From: Mantis religiosa
Taxonomy: Eukaryota; Arthropoda; Insecta; Mantodea; Mantidae
Length of the DNA stretch: 64,000 nucleotides
Reading direction: 5' to 3'
Assembly (NCBI GenBank): GCA_030765055.1
Contig: JAUKNK010000057.1
Coordinates: forward strand, 583,501 to 647,500
In this document: in pieces, positions 24,139 through 35,633 of the stretch
How positions within the stretch are numbered: the first letter of the stretch is position 1
How the letters are laid out: each line of letters opens with the position of its first letter
Notes under the pieces: model-generated
Told to the model about the DNA's origin: nothing
What the model saw: only the letters and a program-made list of their open reading frames with translations
Databases searched by the model: none
Made by a program: the position numbers and the translations under genes

Positions 24139-24359
24139 GGTCTTCGTCAGCGTCCCTGGCTAGTCTTTTTACTCCGGTGTAGCGGACACTCCTCGTTCTC
24201 GACGTTGGGATAGCTGTCACCTTGGCCGCCTCCATCCTCAGGTCTGCCGTTAGCATTAGGCGCTGACGAATCTCCGTGTCTCGTACCCCGTCGACAAAGT
24301 TGTAGGTCGCTTCCCGGGATACGAATTCTGGTGGGACGTCAACTAGGCTTTGCAGGCCA

Positions 24360-25294
24360 GTTGCTCAGTTGCCAGGGGGAACTCCTGCGGCGTCTTCCCC
24401 GTCTGCTGTGACCTTGACTTTAGCTGGCTGCGGTACGCTGCGGCTAAGCGGTGGTTTCCAAAGCGATTCTCCTGGGCCTCTCAGATATCCTTGGGCACCG
24501 CCGCTGTCTGGGACGCGTTCAGAACTTCCGTGGCCCGTCCCTGGAGGCTGGCCATTAATTGTGGGGTCTCTTCCTCTGATGACCAATTGTTGTGGTTGGG
24601 CACTGCGTCGAACTGGCGGCAGAAGATTCCGAAAGTTTTAGCGCCGTCGTATTTAGCAGGTTTGACGCACGCCGATGTTGTGTCGCCTCCTAGCACGTCG
24701 GCTTTCAAGTCCTTCAACCTCCTGCTGACGATGTCCTATACCATGGCATTCAGGGACTTTGTGTTGCTGTCGGCCTTTCCCTCCAGGTTAACACGGTTCG
24801 CATGGTCTTCGACGTCTTTCACCATGGCGTTCAGTACTTGGCGTTACTGTCGGCCTTTTCCTCTAGGTCACCGAAGCGGTTCGCCAGGTCTTCGACGCGC
24901 TCGTCCACTTGGCCCATCCGCTTGCCCAGCTGCGTGACGTCCTCCCTCACGCCGTCTAACTGTTCCTCAAATTAGGCGGCGAGAGCCTCGTTCGCCACCT
25001 TTACGTCCGTGGCCAGGCTGTCGTTCGCTGCTCTCATTTCTGTGGTTAATTCGGACTTCATTGCAGTCAGATGGTGATTTGTCGTCTCCAACTTCGCGGC
25101 CAGGTCGCTAGTTGCCGCTTCCGTTTTCGCTGTTAATTCGGTCATCGTCGCGGCCAAGTTGCTATTTGCAGCTTCCGTCTTCGCAGCGAGGGTGTCATTG
25201 GCTGTCTACATTTCCTTCAGCTCTGCGGCGACATTGCCGTTAGCCGTCTTCAGTTCTTCCAGTTTCAGTAAAATCTATTCCAATGCTGCGTCCA
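24360..25294 (-). pseudogene. Gypsy-like gag with N-terminal coiled coil
   Basis: The N-terminal 100 or so residues are a heptad-like alternation of short Ala/Thr/Glu/Lys units, such as AAKTEAANSNLAA, TELTAKTEAATSDLAAKLE and ANDSLATDVKVANEALAA. They are encoded by imperfect repeats of about 42-63 bp at 24970-25230 and are interrupted by stops near 25275 and 25205. A capsid-like segment (KTFGIFCRQFDAV, then ATEVLN) follows at about 24490-24660. Assignment as gag rests on position ahead of the protease. Confidence 0.65.
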
Positions 25295-25409
25295 TCGATG
25301 TAATGTCCCATTTCCTTACTTAATCTATGCCAGTAAGTTCTTTATCTCAGCTATCTTTATATGCCGGCCCTTTGTGTACATGTGCCGCGCTATCGTAGAC
25401 AACGGCTTC

Positions 25410-26788
25410 TGGAAAATATGTATGTATAGCTAAATAAGCGACTTGTCTGTTTCAAGGTTTTACCTTTTAGTTTATGCTATACCAAGTAATAATCATTGTC
25501 ACACTCACTGGAAACAAACAAACATCCCTATCACCATCTCTATGTACCTCTTATTGCAGTATTTCACAACCGAAGTTTCTCATAGCCTTGTACAGCTGTT
25601 CTCGCTCAGTATTTTAGATATTTATACTCTTTTAGTGTTCAGAGTGATTTCTTATAGCAATCGAGAGCTAAATGAATGACACATTTAAAATTGTTAAATT
25701 TCAGTATTAACCATGTCTTATCCTAGTACTGTAGTAAATAAATTAGCTTGCATAGGATATGTACAAACTTCTGATATCACTTTAGAAAACCTGGAAGACC
25801 TTTTGCTGTTTTACATTATTTGGATATTGAAGACAATTGTGAGAGAGGTACTGAGGATGTACATAGCAGTGACGAAGAAAATGACCCGCTTCCTTCAGGT
25901 GTCAGTGCAAAATGTACTTTGTGAGGTGGTCAAAATAACTCGAACACAAATAGATGTATAAACAAATAAACATATTTTCTGGTGTAAAACTATCTTGTGA
26001 TATCCAACCAACTGAAATTTTCATAAAAAAAAAGTAAAAAATTTATTGCTTACATTGTTATGGCAGCAAAGTGAGCAGTATGAAAGAAGTCCTGACCTCT
26101 AAAGGCAATTTTGGGCTTAAGAGGAGAATTCAGAAGTGGGCAGTGCACATGTGCTATATTTTGTAAGATAAGACGTGTACTGGTCTGAAGATGGCATGTT
26201 AGCTACTCCGTTGTTTGGGGAAATGGCGGGTCACATGTGGGTGATGTGGATCATACTAGATATCCCTCTTTAGCAAAACAGTTAAATGGTAAATAAAGTA
26301 CTTTTATACCAGCTGGATGTAATCATACACAATTGTTTAGTAATTTGCAGAGCAAGACAATCACCTATCTGGAGTTACGCATATCAATAGCTTGTAACCT
26401 AAGAAATCCACCACTGCTACAGCCCCCTAATACTTGAGAGAAAACACTTGCTAAAAGGATACCACCCACAACAAATAAAGTCGTGAATTTTGAAAATGTC
26501 TAGTGTGTCACGAAAAAGAAGTTCACAAGCAATATTACTTGGTGTGAATCTGAAGATGTGCCCTTGTATGTTTATCCAGGTTTTGAGATGTACCATTCAA
26601 AAAGAAACCTTTAATGTACGTTTTCATCATTTTCAGAACTAATTTAAATGTATTGTAAAATAGGAAGATTAAAGTAATTGGTGTTACAGAAGCATTAAAT
26701 GCATGTATGCGCAGGACGTCTATGCATGTCCTTATTGGTTTGTAACATTTTCAATTGGACATCATATGAAATCCGTGAAAGGATTTAA
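25410..26788 (+). mobile_element. PiggyBac-like transposon relic, copy 1
   Basis: Matches the reverse complement of the element at 37010-38222 in blocks: 25415-25560 with 37780-37900, and 26400-26784 with 37010-37400. The 3' terminus ATCCGTGAAAGGA is followed by TTAA at 26785-26788. The transposase is mostly deleted. 25713-25961 is a possible N-terminal piece. About 26500-26612 encodes WCESEDVPLYVYPGFEMYHS, the C-terminal Cys/His region of piggyBac transposases with some cysteines changed. The 5' TIR is missing. Confidence 0.7.
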
Positions 26789-26793
26789 AGGTC

Positions 26794-27068
26794 TCTCTGT
26801 GTACAGTATGTCTGTTTGTTTGTAATTTACATCCTCCAATGTTAAGTCATATCGGATGGTGAATGAATTGGATGAAATGATATTCAAATGAGTCCAGGGA
26901 CTATGGAGCTTAGAGTTACCTGACATTCGTCTTGAAGGATAAGTGAAATCCCCAGAAAAAACCTTATCCAGGTAACTCACCCTCACCGAGATTCGAACTC
27001 AGGACCTCTTGAACGTCAGGCAAACATGCTACCACCACGCTACCGAGGCGGTCTCTATGTACAGTATG
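26794..27068 (-). mobile_element. SINE family B with target-site duplication
   Basis: Element 26811-27051 is flanked by TCTCTGTGTACAGTATG (26794-26810) and TCTCTATGTACAGTATG (27052-27068). Minus-strand head CCGCCTCGGTAGCGTGGTGG with B box GAGTTCGAATCTCGG, a better preserved tRNA-like promoter than the copy at 18.8 kb. Confidence 0.85.
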
Positions 27069-27069
27069 C

Positions 27070-28490
27070 AGAATAACAACAGTAACACTGAATGTCCGAC
27101 AAACTCTCACTAATTTAAGCCTAAATCCGGTGATAAATATACAAATGACATTCCAAGTTAGTTTTGTGATAGTTCAAGTGTTCCGGAAGTCCAAGTTTGA
27201 GTCAAATTAATCCTAAGGTTAAAGCACTTAGTTTATCACGGCAGACATTGATGATATTATAACTGGAAGGTACAAGAAACAATCATTTTACAAATTTAGG
27301 TCATACATCTGGTCCCTAAGGGAAAGAATGGAGTAACCTCAAATCTGTTATACAAGAAATTTTTGTAGGTCTAAAGGTTCATCAGCACATTAGGAAACAG
27401 AAACAAATGATGCCTGCTAGCCTATTGATCCTTGATTTACAGAAGACATGCACATATACAGCAATTGTAGCCAATCTCTAAATTTGCTTGTAAATGAATT
27501 TATGAAGACAAGATCACTCTTTATAGCAAAAGAAACAAACACTTGTGCGCCTAGCCAGAAAAATTTACAAACAATCAACAAAAGATTAGAATGGTGAACA
27601 TAAAAATCTCTTAAGTGCCCTGCACAAGAAACTGAGATTTTAAAAATTTCAGCACATAAACCAAAAACCTTTTAAAACTAAAACTATACAAGGTTACTGT
27701 TACCTAGGAATTACTACCAACAGATCAGTAGTCAGGTAAATCTGGTCAAAAAGCTTTGATAAATGTTAATGATGGGACAATTGATACATAATTCATACCG
27801 TTCAATGATGAAGAATAGTTTTATTTAAGAGGTCATGTTGCACCACAAATCGACTGATATATTACATATAACGAAAATGTTGGGCATGAGTATCCGCTGT
27901 ATGTTGATAAGATTGCATTAAGGTTTGCAATAAATGGATGTAGAATAATATGAACTATATAGAATAAAGTGGAGAAAAGCATATACAAGGTTGACTCATT
28001 TGCCTAATTTTAGTAATGTGAACTATTTGTATCAGCGTACCACATATGAAGTAAGATTCAGAAATAATATACTGGCACAAAGTTTCAACAGCTAACGAAT
28101 ATAAAATGACAGTCAGAATATTTCCAGCAGAACTCTGTTTTATAGAATCATTAATAAAGGTTTAAAGCCAGGTTGATCTATGTTTACAAGAGTTATTTAT
28201 GGGGTAAGATGAAAAATAAAGTACTAAAAACTAATTTACACATTTTGAAAGAACTACAACATAATATAACGATAGCAACTAACATTATTTTAGATTATGA
28301 AAAAAGAGAAGATAAAAACAGTAAAAAATACAAAAAATTTTAAAACTCAAATAATTATTACTCTTACTGGTAAATACGGTATGCGCCACAATATACAGTA
28401 CTCTATTTTGCTCAGTGTGCATGCACATGCCTGTGGGTCTACATGTTGTTACATCGCCATGATGTATAGTTAGTTGTGTAAAGAACGTTC
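27070..28490. repeat. Unassigned repeat sequence shared with 32.3 and 34.9 kb
   Basis: 27445-27720 resembles 32290-32570 (AGCAATTGTAGCCAATCTCTAAATTTGC is common to both). 27790-27900 resembles 34930-35030 (GTTCAATGA then a CATGAGTATCC block). No coding signature is visible. It is probably an uncharacterised interspersed repeat. Confidence 0.5.
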
Positions 28491-28496
28491 TGTTCT

Positions 28497-29216
28497 GTGA
28501 CTGAAAGTAAGAATAGATCTCAAGACAGAGAAAAAGTGTTTATAGTGGAGTATTATTTTCGCTCATACGGAAATGGTTATCAAGGCAAGCCAGGTTCAAA
28601 GTTAGTGGTGGAACACTATCATGGACACTCCAGTAAGCCAACACCTAGTAACACAGTTCTGCTATCTGTCGTTAAGAAATTTCATCGTATGGGTAGTGTA
28701 TTGTGTCAACACAAGGGAAGTTCCGGTAGGCCTGTAACATAGGAACATAGTGATTGTGCCATTTATTCAGGATCCAAGAAGGTTTTGTCATGCCAGGAAC
28801 ATGCAGATGAATAGACAGTGGTCCAATAAGACGGTGCAACCTACCAAACCACTCGACAGTGTATGGCTGTGCTGCACAAAACCTTTCCAGGACGGGTAAC
28901 TTCCCGAAGGGCTCAGTTCCCCTACCCATCATATTCCCCTGCTGTCACAGCACCTGATGCTTACGTCTGGAGAATGTTAAAGGAGAAATTCTCAATTGCT
29001 CAGATCTACCCCAAACTATGTCTGCATTACGTCAGAAGATTGTCTCATCCTTCGGGACTCTGCAGCAAACTGTGTTCCACAAGATGTTGGAAAATCTCTG
29101 TGATCGTTATGAACACTGCCAACAAGACAATGGGGCACACTTTGAACATTTACACTGTCATCTCGATACATAAGGTAATGGCAATAAGAGTAACAACATT
29201 TGAGGACGTAAATTAA
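28497..29216 (+). pseudogene. Tc1/mariner-like transposase relic with DUF4817-type head
   Basis: 28497-28739 encodes EYYFRSYGNGYQGKPGSKLV, then KKFHRMGSVLCQHKGSSGRP. This is the helix-turn-helix head (DUF4817-like) found in many insect transposon ORFs. The C-terminal part at about 28800-29100 reads DGATYQTTRQCMAVLHKTFPG, then SPAVTAPDAYVWRMLKEK, matching the QDGAxxHTA and LTPLDFFLWGxLK region. The middle is deleted and the first catalytic Asp context is lost. Confidence 0.75.
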
Positions 29217-29354
29217 AAAAAAAAACATAATTTCCAGTACTGTATATTTTGGTGCATACTGTGCATATACCCTCTGTTTTGCTGTTTTCCTGTACTTCAT
29301 GACTTAATGCAGAAGAAGTGCAGGCAGTGTACCTAGACCAATGAATAGTACAAA

Positions 29355-29760
29355 ACTGTTCCAACAATGTTATTATCGTGCAATAAAAATTTATAGTGAT
29401 CTTCCATTCTACTTGAAAAAATTAAGTACTCCTAAACAACATAGAAATTTTAACAAGGTTCTAAAGTAATTCTGACATACTCACTTTGCATATAATATCT
29501 AAATATTCATTAATGCCCCATTAACAATATTTAGGTCAGATATCAGGTATTTTGATGATATACATTATATTGACCTACAGTAATGCATGTTCTGAGATTA
29601 ATGCTTGAAATGTGGTGGTTCATAAATTTTAATTTTTTAATACATAATGTAACAAAAAGGCAATAAAGGTACCAGAGTATTAGTAGTGGTAGATGTATTA
29701 TGAATTATGCTGCAGGTGCCACAAATATATGACATGTTGAACGTCCATGTGCTTTGCTCA
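29355..29760 (+). pseudogene. LINE ORF2 C-terminus and 3' tail, copy a
   Basis: A frame at about 29362-29465 reads YYRAIKIYSDLPFYLKKLST, the end-of-ORF2 pattern (YY.GIK.YN.LP..IK) of jockey/CR1-type LINEs. The following non-coding part (GACCTACAGTAATGCATGTT) is repeated at 36657-36830. Only a short remnant is present. Confidence 0.55.
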
Positions 29761-30297
29761 GGCTGGCACGTGAGATATGAACAAAGAAATAAAGGAAAAA
29801 CAAATTGCTATGAATGTGTGAACAAGATGGATAAATCTGAATGAAGATCTACATGATAATTATTTGATTATGCATTTACTAATAATAATTTATTTAATTT
29901 GGCAATTTTCCAACAAAATAAAATACTTCTCCCAAATATATATTATAAATAATCTATATGCTTTAATTTAAGTAACATATATGTGTATTTGTAATAAAAT
30001 GTGTTAATCTGAGTAATTGTGTATAGAGTAGAGTTTAGCAGTAGAGAAATACGCAGCACAACGCCTGTTTGAGTCAGAATAATTGACTTAGTTTATTTTT
30101 CACAAACCAGTATGTGATGCTAGCCGCACTGATATCATGTCACTTATATAACATGTTCTCCTTAAGAACAAACGAGTTAAGTGTTTCAGTGTTACAAACT
30201 GACTCAGTAGTAATTAACTGAAGTACAATTGTTGGTGTTACCTAACAATAAGGATGTTTTTCTCATGTAGTAACTTATGGAGTTCTGCTTTAGAAAT

Positions 30298-31378
30298 GCA
30301 AGCCCCTTTAACATATGAAAAGCTCTTAAGAATTCCAGAGAATAATAAATGGGTAAAACAACACACATCCACCTTCAGTTTGAAAACTCAATTAGGCTTC
30401 ATACAGAAAGTTCAACAACTAAGAAATAAACTAAATTACCCATCCAAAATAGAACCTTTCATGTCTCTTAATAACCCACTGTACATCATTGAATTAGAAT
30501 ACTACCTAGATTTCCTTGCAGATTTTAAAAAGAAGGAATACTCATCTACAGAAGCTAAAGCATATGCCCTTGAAACCATAAATGTAAGATATCCAGTTGA
30601 CAAATGGACACATATCTATACAGATGGCTCTCTTTATAATCAAGAAGATGGAGCAGGAGTAGGAGCTATCTGTAAATTCTTTTCTTTCTATAAGCATATT
30701 GGAATTTACTTAACAAGTTTTGATGGAGAAATTGATGCAATTTATACTTCCTTACAAAATCTATTTGCCTGGACAAATAAGCTTTCCAACATAGTTTTCT
30801 TAACAGATTCTAAAGCAGCTATTCAGGCTATTATTTCAAATGACAGCCCAAAAACAGAAAAGATAAATAAAATTCATAATATGATTAAACATCTTCAAAA
30901 TTTATATACACGTACAGTTTTCCAATGGATACCATCTCACTGTGGAATTTCTGGCAATGAGCAAGCAGATATGTTGGCCAAGAAGGGTTCCAAAATATCT
31001 CAAACAACGAAACAAAATATCCACTATGAAACAGTTAAAAGATTAATCAAAAACATCTTCACAAAACTATATAACTATCTAGTTTCCCCTGAAAAACTTA
31101 ACTGGAAAGATCTCCAAAACAAACTAAAGACAAATCGAGAACTACCTCGAAAATCTTCAGTAGCAATGTTCAGATTTATCACAGGCCACGATTGCTTGAA
31201 TGGACATTTATTCAAGATTGGCTTAACAACTTCTCCACAGTGCTGTTTATGTGGTAAAGATGATTTAATGAACATCAATCATCTAACTGTATGTGAAACT
31301 CTCCAAAATCAACATCTAGTCTCCAAATATTGGGAAGCAAGAAGAAAAATCAGTTTATTATCAAATTCTGAGCATTAA
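30298..31378 (+). CDS. LINE ORF2 C-terminal part: RNase H plus Cys-rich tail
   Basis: Open without interruption. The RNase H fold carries the catalytic acids: HIYTDGSLY (Asp), GEIDAIYTSL (Glu), VFLTDSKAAI (Asp) and GNEQADMLAKKG (last Asp), with the PSHCGISGN signature. The C-terminus has CCLCGKDDLMNINHLTVC, the CCHC-like motif of I/LOA-type LINEs. It lacks endonuclease and RT because of 5' truncation, so it is not autonomous. The first in-frame Met upstream (30254) lies in the flanking duplication and is probably not a real start. Confidence 0.85.

Positions 31379-31380
<2 letters not shown>

Positions 31381-31446
<66 letters not shown>
31381..31446 (+). repeat. (CA)n microsatellite forming the LINE 3' tail
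   Basis: Near-perfect AC dinucleotide run immediately after the LINE ORF stop and directly before the target-site duplication. It is therefore part of the inserted element, not an independent microsatellite. Confidence 0.9.
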
Positions 31447-31449
<3 letters not shown>

Positions 31450-31734
31450 AAGGATGAAGACATGCTATACTTCTGAGGCAAGAGGGCACTTCCATGTCTC
31501 CTTGTAGAGGAACTGAAATGTAATGTTCATGAGAGGGTCATGTGAGGCTGAGTCAATAAACACTGACAGCAACTCTTTGTTGATGCACACAACAATGGCA
31601 GAACTACAGAAACAACTTCACATGATGCCAATGGATCAGATCTGATTGGTGGACAAAGCACACACTCCCTTGCCCATGCATTAGTACATACAGAACAAAC
31701 AAAATAGGTCAGTTCGTCAGCAGTCTACAGAGAA

Positions 31735-32320
31735 AATGGAGATGTTACGCAAAGAGCAATACACTGCATTAAAGCTTTGCTTTTTTTTGCAGAAATCCGA
31801 CACGGAAGGTTAGAGAATGCTGCAGGACGCATATGGTGATAATGATCTGCCACACTCCACGACACTTCAGTGGTTCAAGATATTTAGGGAAAGCCATGTT
31901 TCTATAACAAAGTAAGATGGGCTAGGTACTCTGGCAAACATAACAAGGCTGGCATTATTGTTTGTGAAGACCTGCAAATTAGAACTGACAGTCTTGTAGA
32001 CATGTTACAGAGTTCCCATAGCAGTGTTTTACCAATTCTGCATAATCACTTAAACATGCGACATGTCTGTGTAAGTTGAGTGCCAAGAATATTGACTCCA
32101 GTACAAAAGATGATGGAGGTGGAACTGTGTATGGAACTGCAAAGTCTGGTTGAGATGCATACCTCAATGTCATCATTACAGGTCTTTACCTGTCTGTAAA
32201 AGAAAGTCAGGAGGAAGTATTTTGCTACTTTGGAGGCTGTCGTGAAGAAGGTGAAGGATGGCTTCCAGTGTGTGTCCGAGGATTCGCAGAAGCACATGCA
32301 TATATAGCAATTGTAGCCAA
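31735..32320 (+). pseudogene. Mariner-like transposase relic (HTH_48-type head)
   Basis: MEMLRKEQYTALKLCFFLQK, then RMLQDAYGDNDLPHSTTLQW and FKIFRE, matches the HTH head of mariner transposases (EQR..IK.C...GK...E....L..AYGD). A later piece at 32210-32300, YFATLEAVVKKVKDGFQ, resembles the C-terminal region. The DDE core between them is deleted or scrambled. Confidence 0.65.
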
Positions 32321-32329
32321 TCTCTAAAT

Positions 32330-33060
32330 TTGCTTGTAAATTAATTCCGGGAGGAAGGATCGCTCTTAATAGCAAACGAGGCTTAAATCCTCATGTACTT
32401 AGGCAGTAACATTTAGACACAATCAGCAAAATGTAGAATAGCTACCACAAAAATCTATCAGGTACCTTGTACAAGAAACTAACATTTCAAAACTTTCAGT
32501 ACAGAAATCAACAGAACTTTTAAAACTCAAATCATATAAGATTACAGTTGTCTAGGATTTACTGAAGTGACCACTAGTCAGGTTAGTTTGTGTAACTGAA
32601 ATATAAAAAATGTTGATAGAACAATCAATTTATGATTAATAATCACTGTTCGAGAGGGTTTTTTTCACAAGAGATCTGAATAGTGGATCTAGTGGCATTT
32701 TCCATCCTGAATTCAGATATGTAGTCAGAATTTTCCCATCAGGCATAGTTTTTCTGTAAAAGCTACTTTTCAGAATATGATTTTAGTGTTTCCTTTGACC
32801 TGTCATAGGAACCGTTACCTCATATGTAGCTATTTTACTCAAGATGTATTATCGAAATTATTTGCAATGTCATGCTGAAGCACAATAAAACATGACTGTG
32901 CAGGTTCATTATTGTACATTGTTGTTTAGACATGTTCTGAGCTGTTTGGCATTGTGATGTGCCATGAGCTGACTGTGAGATTGTGGAGTAGTGAAATATT
33001 TCCTTCCTTTCTCTTTAGAAGTGTATTGTGTATGTTGTGCATGTTGTATTTCTATGCTTT
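32330..33060. repeat. Unassigned repeat sequence
   Basis: Continues the repeat shared with about 27445-27790 up to roughly 32660. No gene is visible before 33072. Confidence 0.4.
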
Positions 33061-33071
33061 ATTTTTTCATC

Positions 33072-34726
33072 ATGCCAAGAAATTGTGTAAATCATGCAGA
33101 TAATTTCTGCTATATTTGTGGTGAGCTGACCTTCAAGTCTCAGAGGCAAAATTTGACCCCACTTGTAAAGAAGTGTTATAAACTTTACTTTGGCTGTCAA
33201 GTTGGTGATTTTGATAAGAGCTGGGCCCCAAATACATGCTGTGTTTCGTGTGTTAGACTGCTGACTGGATGGAAAAATGGTACACATCATATGCCATTTA
33301 CAATTCCCTTGATTTGGAGGGAACTGAAGGATCATTTAACTGACTGTTATTTTTGTTTGACAAATATTAAAGGAATCACATCTAAAACAAAATATACATT
33401 TAAGTATCCGAATTTGCAATCTGCAATGAGACCTGTCTTACACAGTGAAGAGTTCCCCGTACCAGTATATGCAGATACGGCCTTAAGTGATAACTCTGGT
33501 TCTGACCTGACTGAAACTCCAAATGATTCAGATGAAAATAAAAATGATGTTACATATGAAGACAGTAGCTGTTCATCAGAACCATACTTTCCCAATCAGC
33601 AAGACCTTAGTGACCTGATTCTCGACTTAAATCTGTCTAAAGAGCAAGCGGAAGTTTTAGCTTCCAGACTCAAAGGGCGGAATCTACTCCAAAAAGATGT
33701 AAGAATTAGTAGATATCATAGCCGCCATAGTGTTTTCAAAGTATACTTCTCTGAAGAAAACGGTATTGTGTTTTGTAATATTTGTTCAGTTATGGAAACG
33801 ATTGGGCTTCAACACCGACCAGATGAGTGGCGATTGTTCATAGACTCCTCTAAAGTAAGTTTGAAGTCTATGCCACTACATATTGGCAATAAACTTCCAT
33901 CAATACCGGTAGCGCATGCCGCTGATATGAAAGAGACATATAAAAATATGAAACCAGTTTTAGAGAAAATAAAATATTGAAAACATGAATGGAATATCTG
34001 TGGTGATTTAAAGATCATTGCTTTATTGCTTGGTTTGCAACTTGGGTTCACCAAATTTTGCTGTTTTCTGTACGAGTGGGACAGCAGAGATAAGAAGTCT
34101 CACTACATTAGAAAGTCAAGGCCAAAACGTGAATCTCTTATCCCTGGCCAGAAAAAAGTGGCATGTGTCCCTTTAGTGAAGCCTGAAAAAATACTTTTAC
34201 CTCCATTGCATATTAAGTTAGGAGTTATGAAAAATTTCGTCAAAGCTATGGATAAACTTTCTGATGGATTCTTGTACTTGAAATCGAAATTCGCCAAATT
34301 GAAAGGAGTTTTCATAGGACCACAAATCCGATCATTGAGGGCTGACGAACATTTCGAGGGACTGTTAAATCCACTGGAGAAAGCAGCCTGGCAGTCTTTC
34401 AAAAGTTTCTGTTGCAATTTTCTTGGAAACCATAAGGCAGAAAACTATCGTGACATAGTGGCTGATCTTCTGCATTCTTATAAAGCTATGGGATGCAACA
34501 TGACTTTAAAAATTCACTTCTTGGACTCTCACTTGGACTTCTTCCCTGAAAACCCTGGAGCTGTCAGCGTTGAACACGGTGAGGGTTTTCATCAGAAAAT
34601 TTCTACAATAGAGAAGAGGTACCAAGGCAAGTGGAGTTCCAATATGCTGGCTGACTACTGTGGACTAAAATGAGAGATGTTCCAGATGCAAAATATACCC
34701 AAAAATCACTATCTACCACTTACTAG
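33072..34726 (+). pseudogene. Orphan Cys-rich arthropod multicopy protein, one stop and one frameshift
   Basis: I prefer Met at 33072 (MPRNCVNHADNFCYICGELT). A start at 32991 would add a hydrophobic leader not expected in relatives I recall. Residues 1-100 carry paired cysteines (CYICGEL, CCVSCVRLLTGW, DCYFCLTNIKG), suggesting a zinc-binding head. An acidic Ser/Asp linker follows, then a long C-terminal domain with CNICSVM, FIDSSKVSLK, FLYEWDSRDKK, PPLHIKLGVMKNFVKAMDK, MGCNMTLKIHFLDSHLDFFP and EHGEGFHQKI. An in-frame TGA (33978-33980) splits it. A one-base loss at about 34661 shifts the frame, restored reading ending at TAG 34724-34726. No introns are visible across 1.65 kb. From memory this belongs to a repeated family of unknown function common in insect and crustacean genomes; it may be mobile-element derived. 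No function is assigned. Confidence 0.7.
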
Positions 34727-35373
34727 GTAAGTCAGAATCAGTAGTTATAATTTTGAGTTAGATAGCTAGTTTCAGATTTTTTGGAATATTATAAAAAATT
34801 CAAATGAATATCACACAAAACTCCTGCCCAATGGGGAAAAACTGTAATTATATTTGAAATCAGCATGAAAAATAGTTTTAGAATCTGTTAGTTTAATTGT
34901 TATGAAAAAAAAAAGTTAAATTTTTCTTTCAGTGTAATGTTCAATGACAAAGAATGGTTTCATTTACATGGTCGCATTCCATCACAACACAATTGATAAA
35001 GGAAATTTTGTTCATGAGTATCCCTTCTATGATACAAAAATCAGAAAAAAAAAATCAGAAAAACACTGAACAGCACATTGAGAGGTATGTAATAGTCCTG
35101 TAACCAACCATTCATCTGTCATACAAATATGTTTGTTCCAGCCCAAATAGTTTACTTGTTAGTTGAACATAAAGCATTGTTGAGACTTGGAAATCAGACA
35201 TTTGAAGATGGCATTATGAAAATTTGCAAAGGAAGTACATAAGACAAGATACTGTTAACAACACTGTTAACATATATGTGTAATAAAACGTATTAATATT
35301 ACCTGAGTAACTGTGTATAGAGTATACTTTAGTAGTTGTGAAACATGTAACACAACCAGTGTTTGAGTCTGAA
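34727..35373. other. No gene; repeat similar to 27.8 kb
   Basis: 34930-35030 resembles 27790-27900. 35280-35370 begins a block repeated at 30000-30090 (GAGTAACTGTGTATAGAGTA versus GAGTAATTGTGTATAGAGTA). No coding content is recognised. Confidence 0.5.
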
Positions 35374-35633
35374 TTATTAAATCTAAATGAAATGTGTAGT
35401 GTTTAACGCCCGCTTTTACTACATACGGTGACACTGATGATATATGAGATGAAGATGGAGCACCGGTGGAATGAGATGGTAGGGGAAACCGGAGCTCCCG
35501 GAGAAAACCCACCCCAACGCCGTGTTGTCCACCACAAATCTCACTTTGCGGTCTCCTGGGATCGAACCCGGGCCGCCTTGGTGAGAGCCAAGCGGTCTAA
35601 CCACTGAGCCACGGCATGGCCTTATTAGATCTA
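35374..35633 (-). mobile_element. SINE family A with target-site duplication
   Basis: Element 35386-35621 is flanked by TTATTAAATCTA (35374-35385) and TTATTAGATCTA (35622-35633). It is inserted within the block that is repeated, without the SINE, at 30000-30250. That block therefore shows both occupied and empty forms of the site. Confidence 0.9.

Larger units (their letters stand above)
21204..25294 (-). mobile_element. Ty3/Gypsy-like LTR retrotransposon remnant
   Basis: A GC-rich island read on the minus strand in the order gag, protease, RT, RNase H, integrase, which is the Ty3/Gypsy order. The start is taken as ATGGACGCAGC at about 25294. Every domain is broken by stops or frameshifts. 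It ends within the integrase core near 21210, where the SINE target site begins. No LTR was found on either side, so it is truncated. Its base composition contrasts strongly with the AT-rich flanks. Confidence 0.85.
30244..31456 (+). mobile_element. 5'-truncated LINE with RNase H and (CA)n tail, copy 1
   Basis: Flanked by ACAATAAGGATG at 30244-30255 and 31445-31456, a clean target-site duplication for a 5'-truncated insertion. The element has an open frame up to 31378, then a 3' tail of about 66 bp of CA dinucleotides (31381-31446). An inverted sister copy with the same reading frame and the same dinucleotide tail lies at 39417-40990. Confidence 0.9.

Noticed and set aside
23842..24213. Long plus-strand frames in the GC-rich region
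   Set aside because: They overlap the protease/gag region on the opposite strand and arise from GC-rich codon bias; no plus-strand motif seen.
32991..33071. Hydrophobic N-terminal extension (possible signal peptide) on the orphan protein
   Set aside because: The better start is Met at 33072; the extension is Cys/Phe rich and likely upstream sequence.
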